Source: Marinimicrobium hydrolyticum (lineage in GTDB: Bacteria; Pseudomonadota; Gammaproteobacteria; Pseudomonadales; Cellvibrionaceae). Taken from it: a stretch of 64,000 nt of DNA. Positions 1-10,000 of this stretch are shown here, piece by piece. The stretch's first letter is position 1; each line of letters starts with the position of its first letter. Where the stretch lies: NCBI RefSeq assembly GCF_030848505.1, contig NZ_JAVDDU010000001.1, positions 310,001 through 374,000 on the forward strand. Reading direction: 5' to 3'. The translations under genes were made by a program, and so were the position numbers. The notes beneath the pieces are model-generated. The model searched no databases. It saw only the letters and a program-made list of their open reading frames with translations, and had not been told where the DNA came from.

Positions 1-1
1 C

Positions 2-2176
2 TTGCCTCGCAACCAGGTTAAGGTGTTGATTAATGTTAACGAAGGTAAGCCGGCGCGCATCCGGAGTATCAACATCGTTGGGAACGAAGTCTATCGAGAC
101 AAAGACCTGCTGGATTTGTTTGAGTTAAGTGCCCGGGGCCTGTTTTCGTGGATTACCGGCGACGACAAATACTCTCGTGAAAAATTGTCCGGTGATATCG
201 AGCGTTTGGAGTCCTATTACCTGGATCGCGGTTATCTGGATTTCCGCGTCGACTCGACACAGGTCGCGTTGAGCCCTGACCGGTCGAAGATCTACATCAC
301 CATTAATGTCACCGAAGGCGAAGTTTATACGGTCAATGCTGTGGAACTGGCTGGCGATCCTGTGTTGCCCGAACGGGCTATACGACAGCTGATTATGGTT
401 CGGGAGGGTGATACTTTTTCCCAAATTATGATGACCACTTCAGCGGATTACATTAAGCAACGCCTGGGCAACGAAGGTTACACCTTCGCCGAGGTAGAGG
501 GGATTCCGGAGCGGAACCAGGAAGACAAGACCGTTGATGTTACCTTTTTTATCGATCCGGGCGAGCGTGCTTACGTGCGGCGGATTAATTTCAGAGGCAA
601 CACCAAAACCATTGATGAAGTGCTGCGCCGCGAGATGCGGCAAATGGAAGGCGGTGCTGCGTCTACCTCTCAAATTGAGCACTCAAGAGTGCGGCTCAAT
701 CGCTTGGGCTTCTTTAAGGACGTGGATGTTGAAACCGTAGAGGTGCCGGGTACGTCTGATCAGATCGACGTGGAATACACCGTCGAGGAAGCACCATCAG
801 GTAGCATGGGGCTGCAGGTTGGCTATGCCCGCTACTCGGGACTCTTGCTGTCCGCCAATATCCATCAGAACAACTGGTTCGGTACTGGTAAGCGTGTGGG
901 TATGTCCCTGAGTAACAGCCGCTTCCGTACGGCTTACAATTTTAGCTACGAAGATCCGTACTTTACCCGTGACGGTGTCAGTCGGGGCTTCAACTTGTAT
1001 TACTCAAAAAGTAACTTCGCCAACATCGGTGTAGCGGGTTACGGTACCGACGTATACGGCGCTAGGATGTCCTTTGGTTATCCAATCTCCGAGATTGAGC
1101 GTATTGGCTTCAGTCTGGAGGCTCGGGACTTAACGGTTAAAGCCAGTGGTCGTTCGGCGCAGGAAATTATTCGCACGCCAGTACTACCGTCTAACGCCAT
1201 GTACATCACCCAAAGTGATGCCTCTGCAGCGCGGGATGAAATTCTTCGTGGACGAGACTTCCCTGAAGGTATCGAGCGTCACCCCGTCACCGAAGACGTG
1301 TTGGGCCCGCCTGGGTATCTGGATGCTCACGGCAATCGTTTCCGCGATTTGCTGGTGACCCTGAATTGGGGCAAGTCAACCTTGAATCGGGGCATGTTGG
1401 CCACGCGCGGCACCTCTCAGCGGATCTCACTGGAAGCTGCGCTTCCCGGCGGTGACCTGGACTACTACAAGTTACAGTACAATGCTGAGACCTATAAGCC
1501 TTTGACCCGTCACCTCACGCTCAAGCTGCGCACCAATTTGGGCTACGCCAATTCTTACCGTAGCGACCGGGATCTACCGTTCTTTGAGCACTTCTACGCG
1601 GGTGGTTTTGGTTCGGTGCGCGGTTTCGAGCGCAACAGCCTGGGGCCTCGTACCTCGCCACCAGAGCAGGCGTTTCAGAGCGAGTTTGCATGGGATGACC
1701 GCGATGGCGACGGTTTGGCCCAGCAAAGCGAGCTCGCGCGCACTTATGTCCTATGTGAGGATCCTGAAGGGCTGAATCTTAACTCCTTCACTTGTCGACC
1801 TGGCGAGCTGATTACTCAGCGCACCGCAACGAGAGAACAGTTGGCCAGACGGGACTCGAGGTACTCAGCGTTTGGGGGCAATATCCTGGTGGAAGCGGGT
1901 GCGGAAATTCTCTTCCCGCTGCCCTTTATTGACGATCAGCGCTCCATGCAGAGCTCTTTCTTTATTGAAGGCGGTAACGTCTTTAGTGAACATTGTCGTC
2001 CTGAACAGTTGAACTGCTATGGCCCGAGCTTGGATAGAATCAGTATTTCAGCGGGTTTTGGCTTAACCTGGATTACCGGTTTTGGTCCCTTAACTTTCAG
2101 TGTCTCGCGGCCACTGAACGAAAACGATGGGGATGATCCCAAATTCTTCGACTTTACCATTGGTGGCGCTTTCTAA
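2..2176 (+). CDS. bamA: BamA outer-membrane protein assembly factor (5' partial)
   Basis: Central barrel of the BAM machine that folds and inserts beta-barrel proteins into the outer membrane. The visible 724 residues begin near the end of POTRA2 (LPRNQV). By comparison with E. coli BamA about 160 N-terminal residues (signal peptide, POTRA1, most of POTRA2) lie left of the window, so the first codon is internal. POTRA3-5 fill about residues 1-265, with the conserved EMRQMEG and RLNRLGFF motifs, and the 16-strand barrel follows. The barrel carries the invariant VRGF signature at 539-542. The loop after VRGF has an insert with an EF-hand-like DRDGDG...E segment (566-577) and two cysteines (585, 598) that could form the loop disulfide known in BamA. 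It heads the skp-lpxD-fabZ-lpxA-lpxB cluster. Identification is secure. Confidence 0.97.
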   Translation: MPRNQVKVLINVNEGKPARIRSINIVGNEVYRDKDLLDLFELSARGLFSWITGDDKYSREKLSGDIERLESYYLDRGYLDFRVDSTQVALSPDRSKIYITINVTEGEVYTVNAVELAGDPVLPERAIRQLIMVREGDTFSQIMMTTSADYIKQRLGNEGYTFAEVEGIPERNQEDKTVDVTFFIDPGERAYVRRINFRGNTKTIDEVLRREMRQMEGGAASTSQIEHSRVRLNRLGFFKDVDVETVEVPGTSDQIDVEYTVEEAPSGSMGLQVGYARYSGLLLSANIHQNNWFGTGKRVGMSLSNSRFRTAYNFSYEDPYFTRDGVSRGFNLYYSKSNFANIGVAGYGTDVYGARMSFGYPISEIERIGFSLEARDLTVKASGRSAQEIIRTPVLPSNAMYITQSDASAARDEILRGRDFPEGIERHPVTEDVLGPPGYLDAHGNRFRDLLVTLNWGKSTLNRGMLATRGTSQRISLEAALPGGDLDYYKLQYNAETYKPLTRHLTLKLRTNLGYANSYRSDRDLPFFEHFYAGGFGSVRGFERNSLGPRTSPPEQAFQSEFAWDDRDGDGLAQQSELARTYVLCEDPEGLNLNSFTCRPGELITQRTATREQLARRDSRYSAFGGNILVEAGAEILFPLPFIDDQRSMQSSFFIEGGNVFSEHCRPEQLNCYGPSLDRISISAGFGLTWITGFGPLTFSVSRPLNENDGDDPKFFDFTIGGAF

Positions 2177-2184
2177 TAATTGTC

Positions 2185-2208
2185 CAGGCCCGCCTTTTTG
2201 GGGGCCTG
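2185..2208 (+). other. Intercistronic hairpin between bamA and skp
   Basis: A CAGGCCC...GGGCCTG inverted repeat with a T-rich loop sits just after the bamA stop. It has no downstream T-run, so it looks like an RNA-processing or partial-attenuation hairpin inside the transcript and not a full terminator. Function is inferred. Confidence 0.4.
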
Positions 2209-2255
2209 AGCGTGACCACTGATTCATTTAATCAAATGTGCAAGAGGAAAACACT

Positions 2256-2783
2256 GTGATTACGAGTACTGCTAAAAAACTGATCGTCGGTATGGCTTTG
2301 ATGATGGCGTCCAGCTTGGCGCTGGCCGAAGGTAAAATTGTAATACTGGACTTGCAGGCTGCTGTGTTGAGCACAAACGTCGCTCAGGCCCGGCTTGGCC
2401 AGTTGGAGCAAAATCCCGAGTATGCGGCGCTTATGGCCCGTTACGAGAGTCTGACCGAAGATTTGCAACGCTTGCAGCGGGACGCGGAGCAAAATGCCAT
2501 GACTTGGTCGGAAGAGGATCGCAAGAAGAAAGAAGAGGAAGCCCGCAAGCTCCGTCAAGAGTATGAGACTGCTGTACAGACCCTGCAAAATGGTCGTCAA
2601 CAAGTCATGCAAAATGTTATGCAACAGATGGGCGCCAGCACCCGCGACGTACTGGAAAGCCTAATCGAGGCCGATAAAATCGGGTTGATTTTGAGCAGTC
2701 AGGCGGTCTACCACGCTACCGAGCATTACGACATTACCGACCGAGTGACCCAGTTGCTCAATCAAAGATCTCAGCAACAGTAA
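2256..2783 (+). CDS. skp: Skp/OmpH family periplasmic chaperone
   Basis: Periplasmic holdase that escorts unfolded outer-membrane proteins to the BAM complex. I chose the GTG at 2256 because AGAGGA lies 8-9 bases upstream and it gives a normal signal peptide (basic start, IVGMALMMASSLALA, cleavage before EGKIV). A GTG at 2238 in the same frame has no such site. The mature part of about 150 residues has the short N-terminal strand GKIVILDLQAAV and then a long charged helical arm (about 55-120) rich in E, R, K and Q, typical of the Skp tentacles. Its position directly between bamA and lpxD is the conserved gammaproteobacterial arrangement. Identification rests on fold-level features and synteny, because Skp sequences diverge quickly. 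Confidence 0.9.
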   Translation: MITSTAKKLIVGMALMMASSLALAEGKIVILDLQAAVLSTNVAQARLGQLEQNPEYAALMARYESLTEDLQRLQRDAEQNAMTWSEEDRKKKEEEARKLRQEYETAVQTLQNGRQQVMQNVMQQMGASTRDVLESLIEADKIGLILSSQAVYHATEHYDITDRVTQLLNQRSQQQ

Positions 2784-2802
2784 CGACCCGGAGTCGGCCT
2801 CT

Positions 2803-3828
2803 GTGAAAAAGCAATATACACTTGCTGAGCTGGCTCAGTACTTGGATGCCCAGCTAATCGGAGCGCCGGATTGCTTGATTGACGGGTTGGAATCTCTGAC
2901 CCAGGCGGGCAAGGGCCAGTTAAGCTTTGTGGCCAATGCAAGCTACGCTAAACATTTGGCCGACTGTTCGGCATCGGCGGTCATTTTGCATCCCGACCAA
3001 CAGGAGCGGTTTTCCAGCAATAAATTACTGGTGAGTGAACCGTACCTAAGCTATGCGCGGGTCACAGAGTTGTTTGATCCGCGTCCTGCTCTCGAGGTAG
3101 GGTGTCATCCCAAAGCTGTGGTGGCGGACGATTGCCAGCTAGGCGAGCGTGTGCGTATCGGAGCGAATGCCGTTATTTCTGAAGGGGTCACCCTAGGAGA
3201 TGGTGTCGAGATCGGGCCCGGCTGTTTTATTGGCGCCGGTACTTCCATAGGCGCTAATACTTATCTTGCGGCCAATGTTTCTGTCTACCACGGTGTGGTT
3301 ATTGGCCCCAACTGCATTATCCACAGCAACGCTGTGATCGGCTCTGACGGCTTTGGCTTTGCCCCTGCCGAGGGTGGGTGGCAAAAAGTTCATCAGCTTG
3401 GCGGTGTGCGGATTGGAGCCCAGGTAGAGATAGGTGCCGGAACGGCCATTGATCGCGGGGCCTTGGATGATACGGTTATTGGCGACGGTGTAAAGCTCGA
3501 TAATCTGGTGCATATCGCCCACAATGTCCAAATTGGCAAAAATACTGCGATTGCGGCCAACTCGGCTATTGCCGGGAGCACCACACTGGGGGAAAATTGC
3601 ACCGTCGCTGGCTGTGTCGGTATAGCAGGCCATGTCACTATTGTGGATAAGGTACACCTGTCCGGAATGAGCATGGTGACAAACTCAGTAACTGAGCCCG
3701 GCTCATATTCTTCGGGCATTCCTTTGAGCCCTTCCGCTGAATGGCGGAAAAACGCTGTGCGGTTCAAGCAACTGAACGCGCTGATGGCTAGAGTCAAGCA
3801 GCTTGAGAAAGATAAAGACAGAGACTAA
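2803..3828 (+). CDS. lpxD: UDP-3-O-(3-hydroxyacyl)glucosamine N-acyltransferase LpxD
   Basis: Third step of lipid A synthesis: N-acylation of UDP-3-O-acyl-glucosamine from acyl-ACP in the cytoplasm. The 341 residues match the family length. An N-terminal uridine-binding domain (about 1-100) is followed by a left-handed beta-helix of hexapeptide repeats (about 105-300, many IG/VG-x4 units) and a C-terminal helix. The catalytic histidine lies in the [13 protein letters not shown] motif. The gene starts with GTG at 2803, 19 bases after the skp stop, with GGAG upstream. It belongs to the skp-lpxD-fabZ-lpxA-lpxB transcription unit. Confidence 0.97.
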   Translation: MKKQYTLAELAQYLDAQLIGAPDCLIDGLESLTQAGKGQLSFVANASYAKHLADCSASAVILHPDQQERFSSNKLLVSEPYLSYARVTELFDPRPALEVGCHPKAVVADDCQLGERVRIGANAVISEGVTLGDGVEIGPGCFIGAGTSIGANTYLAANVSVYHGVVIGPNCIIHSNAVIGSDGFGFAPAEGGWQKVHQLGGVRIGAQVEIGAGTAIDRGALDDTVIGDGVKLDNLVHIAHNVQIGKNTAIAANSAIAGSTTLGENCTVAGCVGIAGHVTIVDKVHLSGMSMVTNSVTEPGSYSSGIPLSPSAEWRKNAVRFKQLNALMARVKQLEKDKDRD

Positions 3829-3887
3829 ATTACTGGCAAGCTGCCCACAGAGTAGCTGCGGACGAATACCCCAAGGGTCGCCAAATT

Positions 3888-4325
3888 ATGATGGATGTAA
3901 GAGAAATACGTGAATACCTGCCGCACAGGTACCCTTTCCTGTTGATTGATCGGGTAACGGAATTGGTGGAAGGCGAGTCAATTATTGCCTATAAGAACAT
4001 CACCATTAACGAAGAAGTTTTCAACGGACATTTTCCTCAAAGCCCGGTTTTTCCCGGGGTAATGATTCTGGAGGCCATGGCACAGGCATCCGGGATACTT
4101 GGCTTCAAGACTATGAACAAGAAGCCGGAAGATGGTTCGATCTACTTGTTTGCAGGGGTGGATCAGGTGCGCTTTAAGCGCCAGGTCATCCCCGGAGACT
4201 GCCTCCAACTGGAGTCAAAAGTCGTTTCGGTTAAGAGCGGCATTTGGAAGTTTTCCTGTCGGGCCACAGTGGATGGTGCCCTGGCCGCAGCGGCCAATAT
4301 TCTTTGTGCGGACCGGAAAGTGTAA
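3888..4325 (+). CDS. fabZ: (3R)-hydroxyacyl-ACP dehydratase FabZ
   Basis: Dehydrates beta-hydroxyacyl-ACP in type II fatty-acid elongation and competes with LpxA/LpxD for hydroxyacyl-ACP. The 145-residue hot-dog protein has [12 protein letters not shown] near the N terminus. The catalytic pair is His48 in [12 protein letters not shown] and Glu62 in LEAMAQ. Two adjacent ATGs (3888, 3891) are possible starts; AAGGG precedes them. The embedding between lpxD and lpxA is the conserved order that couples lipid A and phospholipid precursor supply. Confidence 0.97.
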   Translation: MMDVREIREYLPHRYPFLLIDRVTELVEGESIIAYKNITINEEVFNGHFPQSPVFPGVMILEAMAQASGILGFKTMNKKPEDGSIYLFAGVDQVRFKRQVIPGDCLQLESKVVSVKSGIWKFSCRATVDGALAAAANILCADRKV

Positions 4326-4387
4326 CAGCGGTCGCCAACTCTTGGACCCGCCGGTCCGGTCACCAAACTGTAGCAGCGAGACTAGCC

Positions 4388-5158
4388 TTGATAGATCCAC
4401 ACGCTATTGTTCATCCAGACGCTCGATTGGCTCCTGATGTGGTCGTGGGGCCCTGGACGCTGATAGGGCCAGACGTGGAGATTGGAGAGGGCACTACGAT
4501 TGCCTCCCACGTAGTCATTAAGGGGCCGACCCGTATCGGCAAGCACAATCGTATCTTTCAGTTTTGCTCTTTGGGAGAGGACAGCCCAGATCTGAAGTAT
4601 CAGGGCGAAAATACTCGCTTGGTAATTGGTGATCACAACACCATACGTGAAGGCGTCACCATTCACCGGGGCACTGTTCAGGATCGCAGTGAAACCACCG
4701 TGGGTAGCCACAACCTGCTGATGGCCTACGTGCACATAGGGCATGACTGCGTGGTGGGAGATCGCACCATTTTGGTCAATAACACCGCTTTGGCCGGTCA
4801 TGTGCATGTGGGCGATTGGGCCATCCTCAGTGGCTTTACACTGGTACACCAGTACTGTTGGGTAGGGGCACACGCCTTTACCGGCATGGGCACCGCCATT
4901 GGCAAAAATCTCCCGGCATACGTATTGGCCACGGGTAATCCAGCTTCCGCCAAAAACATTAATGCTGAAGGTTTGCGTCGGCGCGGCTTTGATCAAGAGG
5001 TCATCGCTAAACTGCAAAAAGCCTTTAAGATCATCTATCGTCGCGGTCTGACGTTGGACGAGGCCATGGCAGAGTTGGATGTCATGCGGGCTGACTGTGA
5101 AGAACTCACCCCCTTGATGGATTCCCTGAAGATTACCGCACGCGGGATTGTGCGCTGA
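4388..5158 (+). CDS. lpxA: UDP-N-acetylglucosamine acyltransferase LpxA
   Basis: First step of lipid A synthesis: 3-O-acylation of UDP-GlcNAc. I place the start at TTG 4388 (reads as MIDPHAIVHP), because the reading frame upstream runs back through fabZ and has no LpxA character. The TTG start gives 256 residues, close to the usual 255-262. The protein is a left-handed beta-helix of hexapeptide repeats followed by a helical C-terminal domain (about 190-256). The catalytic histidine is in AYVHIGHD (His119, equivalent to E. coli His125). The Shine-Dalgarno is weak (GCGAG), which with the TTG could keep expression low. The frame is certain and the start is probable. Confidence 0.94.
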   Translation: MIDPHAIVHPDARLAPDVVVGPWTLIGPDVEIGEGTTIASHVVIKGPTRIGKHNRIFQFCSLGEDSPDLKYQGENTRLVIGDHNTIREGVTIHRGTVQDRSETTVGSHNLLMAYVHIGHDCVVGDRTILVNNTALAGHVHVGDWAILSGFTLVHQYCWVGAHAFTGMGTAIGKNLPAYVLATGNPASAKNINAEGLRRRGFDQEVIAKLQKAFKIIYRRGLTLDEAMAELDVMRADCEELTPLMDSLKITARGIVR

Positions 5159-5168
5159 CGGGGGTTGC

Positions 5169-6314
5169 ATGACGGAGCGTGTGCGCATTGGCATGGTAGT
5201 GGGTGAGACATCGGGAGATATTCTCGGTGCTGGACTCATGAGTGCCTTGCGCAAGCACTACCCGGATGCGGAGTTCTGCGGTATTGGCGGTCCTCGCATG
5301 CTGGCTTTGGGCTTCCACTCCTTCTTCCCTATGGACCGACTGGCCGTAATGGGCCTGGTCGAGCCACTAAAACGCCTCCCCGAACTGCTCAAAATTCGCC
5401 GTTTTCTGCGCGAGCATTTCACCGAGCATCCGCCCACCGTGTTTATCGGCGTCGATGCGCCGGATTTCAATCTGACCCTTGAAGGTCACCTGAAAGAGGC
5501 GACCATCCCCTCGGTGCATTATGTCAGCCCAACGGTATGGGCTTGGCGGCAGGGCAGAGTGCATAAGATCGCACGCAGTGTGGATCTGATGTTAACGCTG
5601 TTCCCGTTCGAGGCCGAGTTCTACCAGCAACATCAGGTGCCCGTTGAGTTTGTAGGCCATCACCTAGCCGATGCGTTCCCCCTGGAAGTGGATCAGCTGG
5701 GCGCTCGGGAAGCATTGGGTGTGCCTGCAGATGCCCGTGTAATTACACTAATGCCGGGCAGTCGCAGTGGCGAAGTCAGCCGACTGGGGCCGGCGTTTTT
5801 ACAGGCCGCGCGTCACTGCCTGGAGCAGGACCCAAGCCTGCAATTTCTGCTTCCCGCAGCCAGCCCGGATCGCTACCGGCAATTGCACCACCAGCTCGCT
5901 GAGTTTACCGATCTGCCGATTACCTTGATCCAGGGGCAATCTGAGCAGGCGATGACAGCCGCTGATGCCGTACTGATTTCCTCCGGTACGAGCGCTTTGG
6001 AGGCGCTGCTACTGAAGCGGCCCATGGTCGTGGCCTACAAGGTCGCACCCGTCTCTTACGCCATTCTGTCTATGATGGTGAAGACCGAACACATCTCCAT
6101 GCCCAACCTGTTAGCGGGTCGCGAGCTGGTGCCTGAGTTTTTACAACAGCGGGCGCAACCGCAAGCGTTGGCCGATGCACTGATGCACTACTTCAAAAAT
6201 CCGGAACAGACGCAGGCGTTAACCGAAACTTATGATCGCATTCACCGCACCTTGCGGCAGAATGCCAGCGAAAGCGCCGCCGCCGCCGTGGCCCGATTGG
6301 TGGAGAAGCGCTAA
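5169..6314 (+). CDS. lpxB: Lipid-A-disaccharide synthase LpxB
   Basis: GT19 glycosyltransferase that condenses UDP-diacyl-GlcN with lipid X at the inner membrane. The ATG at 5169 gives [21 protein letters not shown], the family's normal N terminus, preceded by a GGGGG stretch. A GTG at 5148 would overlap lpxA and add seven atypical residues. The 381-residue product carries [15 protein letters not shown] and the C-terminal [12 protein letters not shown] nucleotide-sugar region. Its stop overlaps the rnhB start (TAATG), indicating translational coupling. Confidence 0.96.
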   Translation: MTERVRIGMVVGETSGDILGAGLMSALRKHYPDAEFCGIGGPRMLALGFHSFFPMDRLAVMGLVEPLKRLPELLKIRRFLREHFTEHPPTVFIGVDAPDFNLTLEGHLKEATIPSVHYVSPTVWAWRQGRVHKIARSVDLMLTLFPFEAEFYQQHQVPVEFVGHHLADAFPLEVDQLGAREALGVPADARVITLMPGSRSGEVSRLGPAFLQAARHCLEQDPSLQFLLPAASPDRYRQLHHQLAEFTDLPITLIQGQSEQAMTAADAVLISSGTSALEALLLKRPMVVAYKVAPVSYAILSMMVKTEHISMPNLLAGRELVPEFLQQRAQPQALADALMHYFKNPEQTQALTETYDRIHRTLRQNASESAAAAVARLVEKR

Positions 6315-6928
6315 TGGTGGCAATGAGCCCATTCAAACCCAGTTACGGGGGCGAGCTACTGGCCGGCGTTGATGAAGTGGGGCGTGGTCCACTGGCCGGT
6401 GATGTGGTGGCGGCAGCGGTTATTCTCGATCCGCGCAAGCGCATTCGAGGGCTGAGAGATTCCAAAATACTCACGGAAGCTCGTCGTGAACAGTTGTACG
6501 ATGAGATCTGTACCAAAGCACTCAGTTGGTGTGTGGCAAGGGCCTCGGTGGCGGAAATTGACCGGATAAATATTCTACAAGCCAGCCTGCTGGCCATGAC
6601 CCGCGCAGTGCAGGGGCTGGATGCAGAACCTGAGCACGTACTGGTGGACGGTAATCACTTGCCCGTATGGAGTTTCAGCGCCGAAGCCGTGATCAAGGGA
6701 GACAGCCGTCATCCGGCCATCAGTGCGGCCTCGATTCTCGCCAAGGTGACGCGCGATCGGGAGATGGCCCTATTGGATAAAGAATACCCCGGCTATGGCT
6801 TCGCGGAGAACAAAGGCTACCCCACCAAAAGCCATTTGGCCGCTCTGACGACGCTGGGAGTTACGCCGGTGCATAGAACGTCCTACGGGCCAGTGCGTGA
6901 GCGCTTGGCTCAGATTGAGTTATTCTAA
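6314..6928 (+). CDS. rnhB: Ribonuclease HII
   Basis: Removes RNA from RNA:DNA hybrids and single ribonucleotides misincorporated in DNA. The 204-residue product has the signature [13 protein letters not shown] (acidic Asp-Glu metal site), the third acidic residue in LVDG, and [14 protein letters not shown]. The ATG overlaps the lpxB stop by one base; a second ATG three codons on (6323) is also possible. The lpxB-rnhB-dnaE order is conserved in gammaproteobacteria. Confidence 0.96.
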   Translation: MVAMSPFKPSYGGELLAGVDEVGRGPLAGDVVAAAVILDPRKRIRGLRDSKILTEARREQLYDEICTKALSWCVARASVAEIDRINILQASLLAMTRAVQGLDAEPEHVLVDGNHLPVWSFSAEAVIKGDSRHPAISAASILAKVTRDREMALLDKEYPGYGFAENKGYPTKSHLAALTTLGVTPVHRTSYGPVRERLAQIELF

Positions 6929-7002
6929 CCATCCGCAGCCGCCGGTAAGCGAATCGCTTAAACGCGGACACCCCCGAAAAAACCATAACACTGAAGAACA
7001 TC

Positions 7003-10000
7003 ATGGCTGCCGATTTTATCCATTTAAGAATACACACCGAGTTTTCCCTGGCGGATAGCTTGGTGCGCATCAAACCCCTGGTTAAGCAGGTCGCTGAGCT
7101 GGGCATGCCCGCTTGCGCCATCACCGATCAATGTAACTTCTACGGCTTGATCAAGTTTTACAAGGCCGCTCAGGGAGCGGGTTTGAAGCCCATCGCGGGC
7201 TGCGATTTTTTGCTCACCAACAGCGATCCCGAGGGCAAGCCTAGCCTGATCACCTTGCTAGCTATGAACAATACCGGCTACAAAAACATCATTGCGCTTA
7301 TCTCGCGCGCCTGGCGTGAAGGCCAGAGGCAGGGTATTGCCTATCTTCAGCGGGAATGGATTAGCGCATGCAGCGAGGGTGTGATCGCGTTGTCCGGTGG
7401 TAAATTTGGGGACATAGGTCTAGCCCTAACCGCGGGCCGTCAGGGCCCGGCGCGACAGCTGTTGGACGACTGGATGGCGGACTTTCCTCAGCGCTTTTAC
7501 CTGGAGTTGCAGCGCACCGGGCGCGAGAACGATGAGCACTATCTGCATGCCGCCGTGGAACTGGCCACTCAGGCTCAGTGCCCAGTCGTAGCGACCAATG
7601 ACGTGCGTTTTCTGGAGCAGGACGAGTTCGAAGCCCATGAAGCTCGGGTGTGTATCAGCGAGGGCCGGGCACTGGACGATCCGCGTCGCGAACGTCGCTA
7701 CAGTGATCAGCAATACCTGCGTTCGCCGGAGGAAATGCAAGAGCTGTTCAGGGATATCCCGGAAGCGTTGCAAAACTCCGTGGAAATTGCCAAGCGTTGT
7801 AACCTGGACATTCAACTGGGCACCTACTTCCTGCCCGAATACCCCATTCCCGATGGGCTGACCGAAAACCAGTTTTTTGAAAAAATTTCGTTTGAAGGTC
7901 TGAACGATCGCCTCAAGAACATTCTCGACTCCGCGGCTCCGGACTATCAGGAACGGCGCACAGTCTACGAGCAACGGTTGCGTTTCGAACTGGATATCAT
8001 CATTCAGATGGGTTTTCCCGGTTACTTTCTGATCGTGATGGACTTCATCCAGTGGGCCAAAGACCATCAGATTCCGGTTGGCCCTGGCCGTGGTTCCGGT
8101 GCCGGTTCGCTGGTGGCCTACGCGCTGAAGATTACCGACCTGGATCCGCTGCAATACGATTTGCTGTTTGAACGCTTTCTCAACCCCGAGCGGGTATCCA
8201 TGCCGGACTTCGACGTGGACTTCTGCATGGACAACCGGGACCGGGTGATTTCCTACGTAGCGGATCGCTACGGGCGCGATGCCGTGAGCCAGATTATTAC
8301 CTTCGGCACCATGGCCGCCAAGGCGGTAGTGCGAGACGTGGCGCGAGTGCAGGGCAAATCCTACGGCCTGGCGGACAAGCTCTCGAAAATGATTCCTGCC
8401 ACGCCCGGCATGACGCTGGCAGCGGCACTGGAGCAGGAAGAGATACTCCGGGAGTTTCTGGACAATGACGAAGAGGCCCAGGAAATCTGGGACATGGCCA
8501 CGCAACTGGAGGGCCTGGCGCGCAACGTCGGCAAGCACGCCGGGGGTGTGGTTATCGCCCCCACCAAGCTGACTGATTTCGCGCCTTTGTACTGCGACGA
8601 CGCCGGTGGCGGTTTGGTGACGCAGTACGACAAAAACGACGTGGAAGAAGCCGGCCTGGTCAAGTTTGACTTTCTCGGCCTGCGCACCCTGACCATCATT
8701 GATTGGGCCTGCGCCATGATCAATCAGCAGCGCGCCAAAAATGGCGAAGCGCCGCTGAATATCGAAACCATCCCGCTGGATGATCCAGAGACCTTCACCA
8801 TGCTCAAACGCGCCGATACCACGGCGGTGTTTCAGCTGGAATCCCGCGGCATGAAGGATTTGATCAAGCGCATGGTCCCCGAGAGCCTGGAAGAGTTGAT
8901 CGCGCTGGTGGCCCTGTTTCGGCCGGGGCCTCTGGACTCTGGCATGGTGGACGACTTTATCAATCGCAAGCACGGCCGCGCACAAGTGGCCTACCCGGAC
9001 GCCAAGTACCAGCACCCGCGTCTGGAGCCGATCCTGAAACCCACCTACGGGGTGATCGTGTATCAGGAGCAGGTGATGCAGATTGCACAGGAATTGGCCG
9101 GTTACAGCCTCGGCGGTGCGGATATGCTGCGCCGGGCCATGGGTAAGAAAAAGCCCGAGGAAATGGCCAAGCAGCGCAAGGTGTTTGCTGAAGGCGCCAA
9201 AGAGCAGGGCATAGACCCCGAATTGGCCATGAAAATTTTTGACCTAGTGGAAAAATTCGCCGGGTACGGTTTTAACAAATCTCACTCCGCCGCCTACGCC
9301 CTGGTCTCTTACCAAACGGCCTGGCTGAAAGCCCATTATCCGGCCCACTTTATGGCGGCGACCATGTCCTCGGACATGGACAAGACCGACAAAGTAGTGA
9401 CCTTCATTGAAGACTGTCGGCAGATGAAGCTGCAGTTATTGCCCCCGGACGTCAACAGCGGCGAATTTCAATTCAGTGCTGACGATGACGGCAATATTAT
9501 CTACGGCCTCGGCGCCATCAAAGGCCTGGGCGAAGGCCCGGTGGAGAGCATTATTGCCGCGCGCCAGCAGGGGCCCTTTAAAAACTTGTTCGACTTCTGC
9601 GCCCGGGTTGATCCCCGTAAGGTCAATAAGCGCGCCCTGGAAGCCCTGATTCGCTCGGGTGCCGCTGACAAGCTTGGCCCCGGCGTAAACCTGGATTACG
9701 ACCGGGCAGTCATGTTTGCCGCCATTAACGAAGCGGTAAAAACCGCGGAGCAGCAGGCCGCCAACCAAAGCGCCGGTATGGTGGATCTGTTCGGAGAGGT
9801 GATCCCCGGAGGTGGAGACAGCGAAGGTGACACCTACGGGGATTTTCAGCGGGTGCGCAGCTGGAGCGTAAAAGAACGTTTGCACGGGGAAAAAGAAACC
9901 CTGGGGCTTTACTTAACCGGCCACCCCATCGATGAATACGACAGCGAATTGGATCACTTGGTCTCGTCGCGCATTGCCAATTTGAAGCCGGAAAAGAGCT

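Noticed and set aside
7426-9015. 529-codon open frame antisense to dnaE
   Set aside because: It lies wholly inside a well-supported essential gene, has no ribosome-binding site or recognisable domain, and is the expected result of the GC-biased third codon position.
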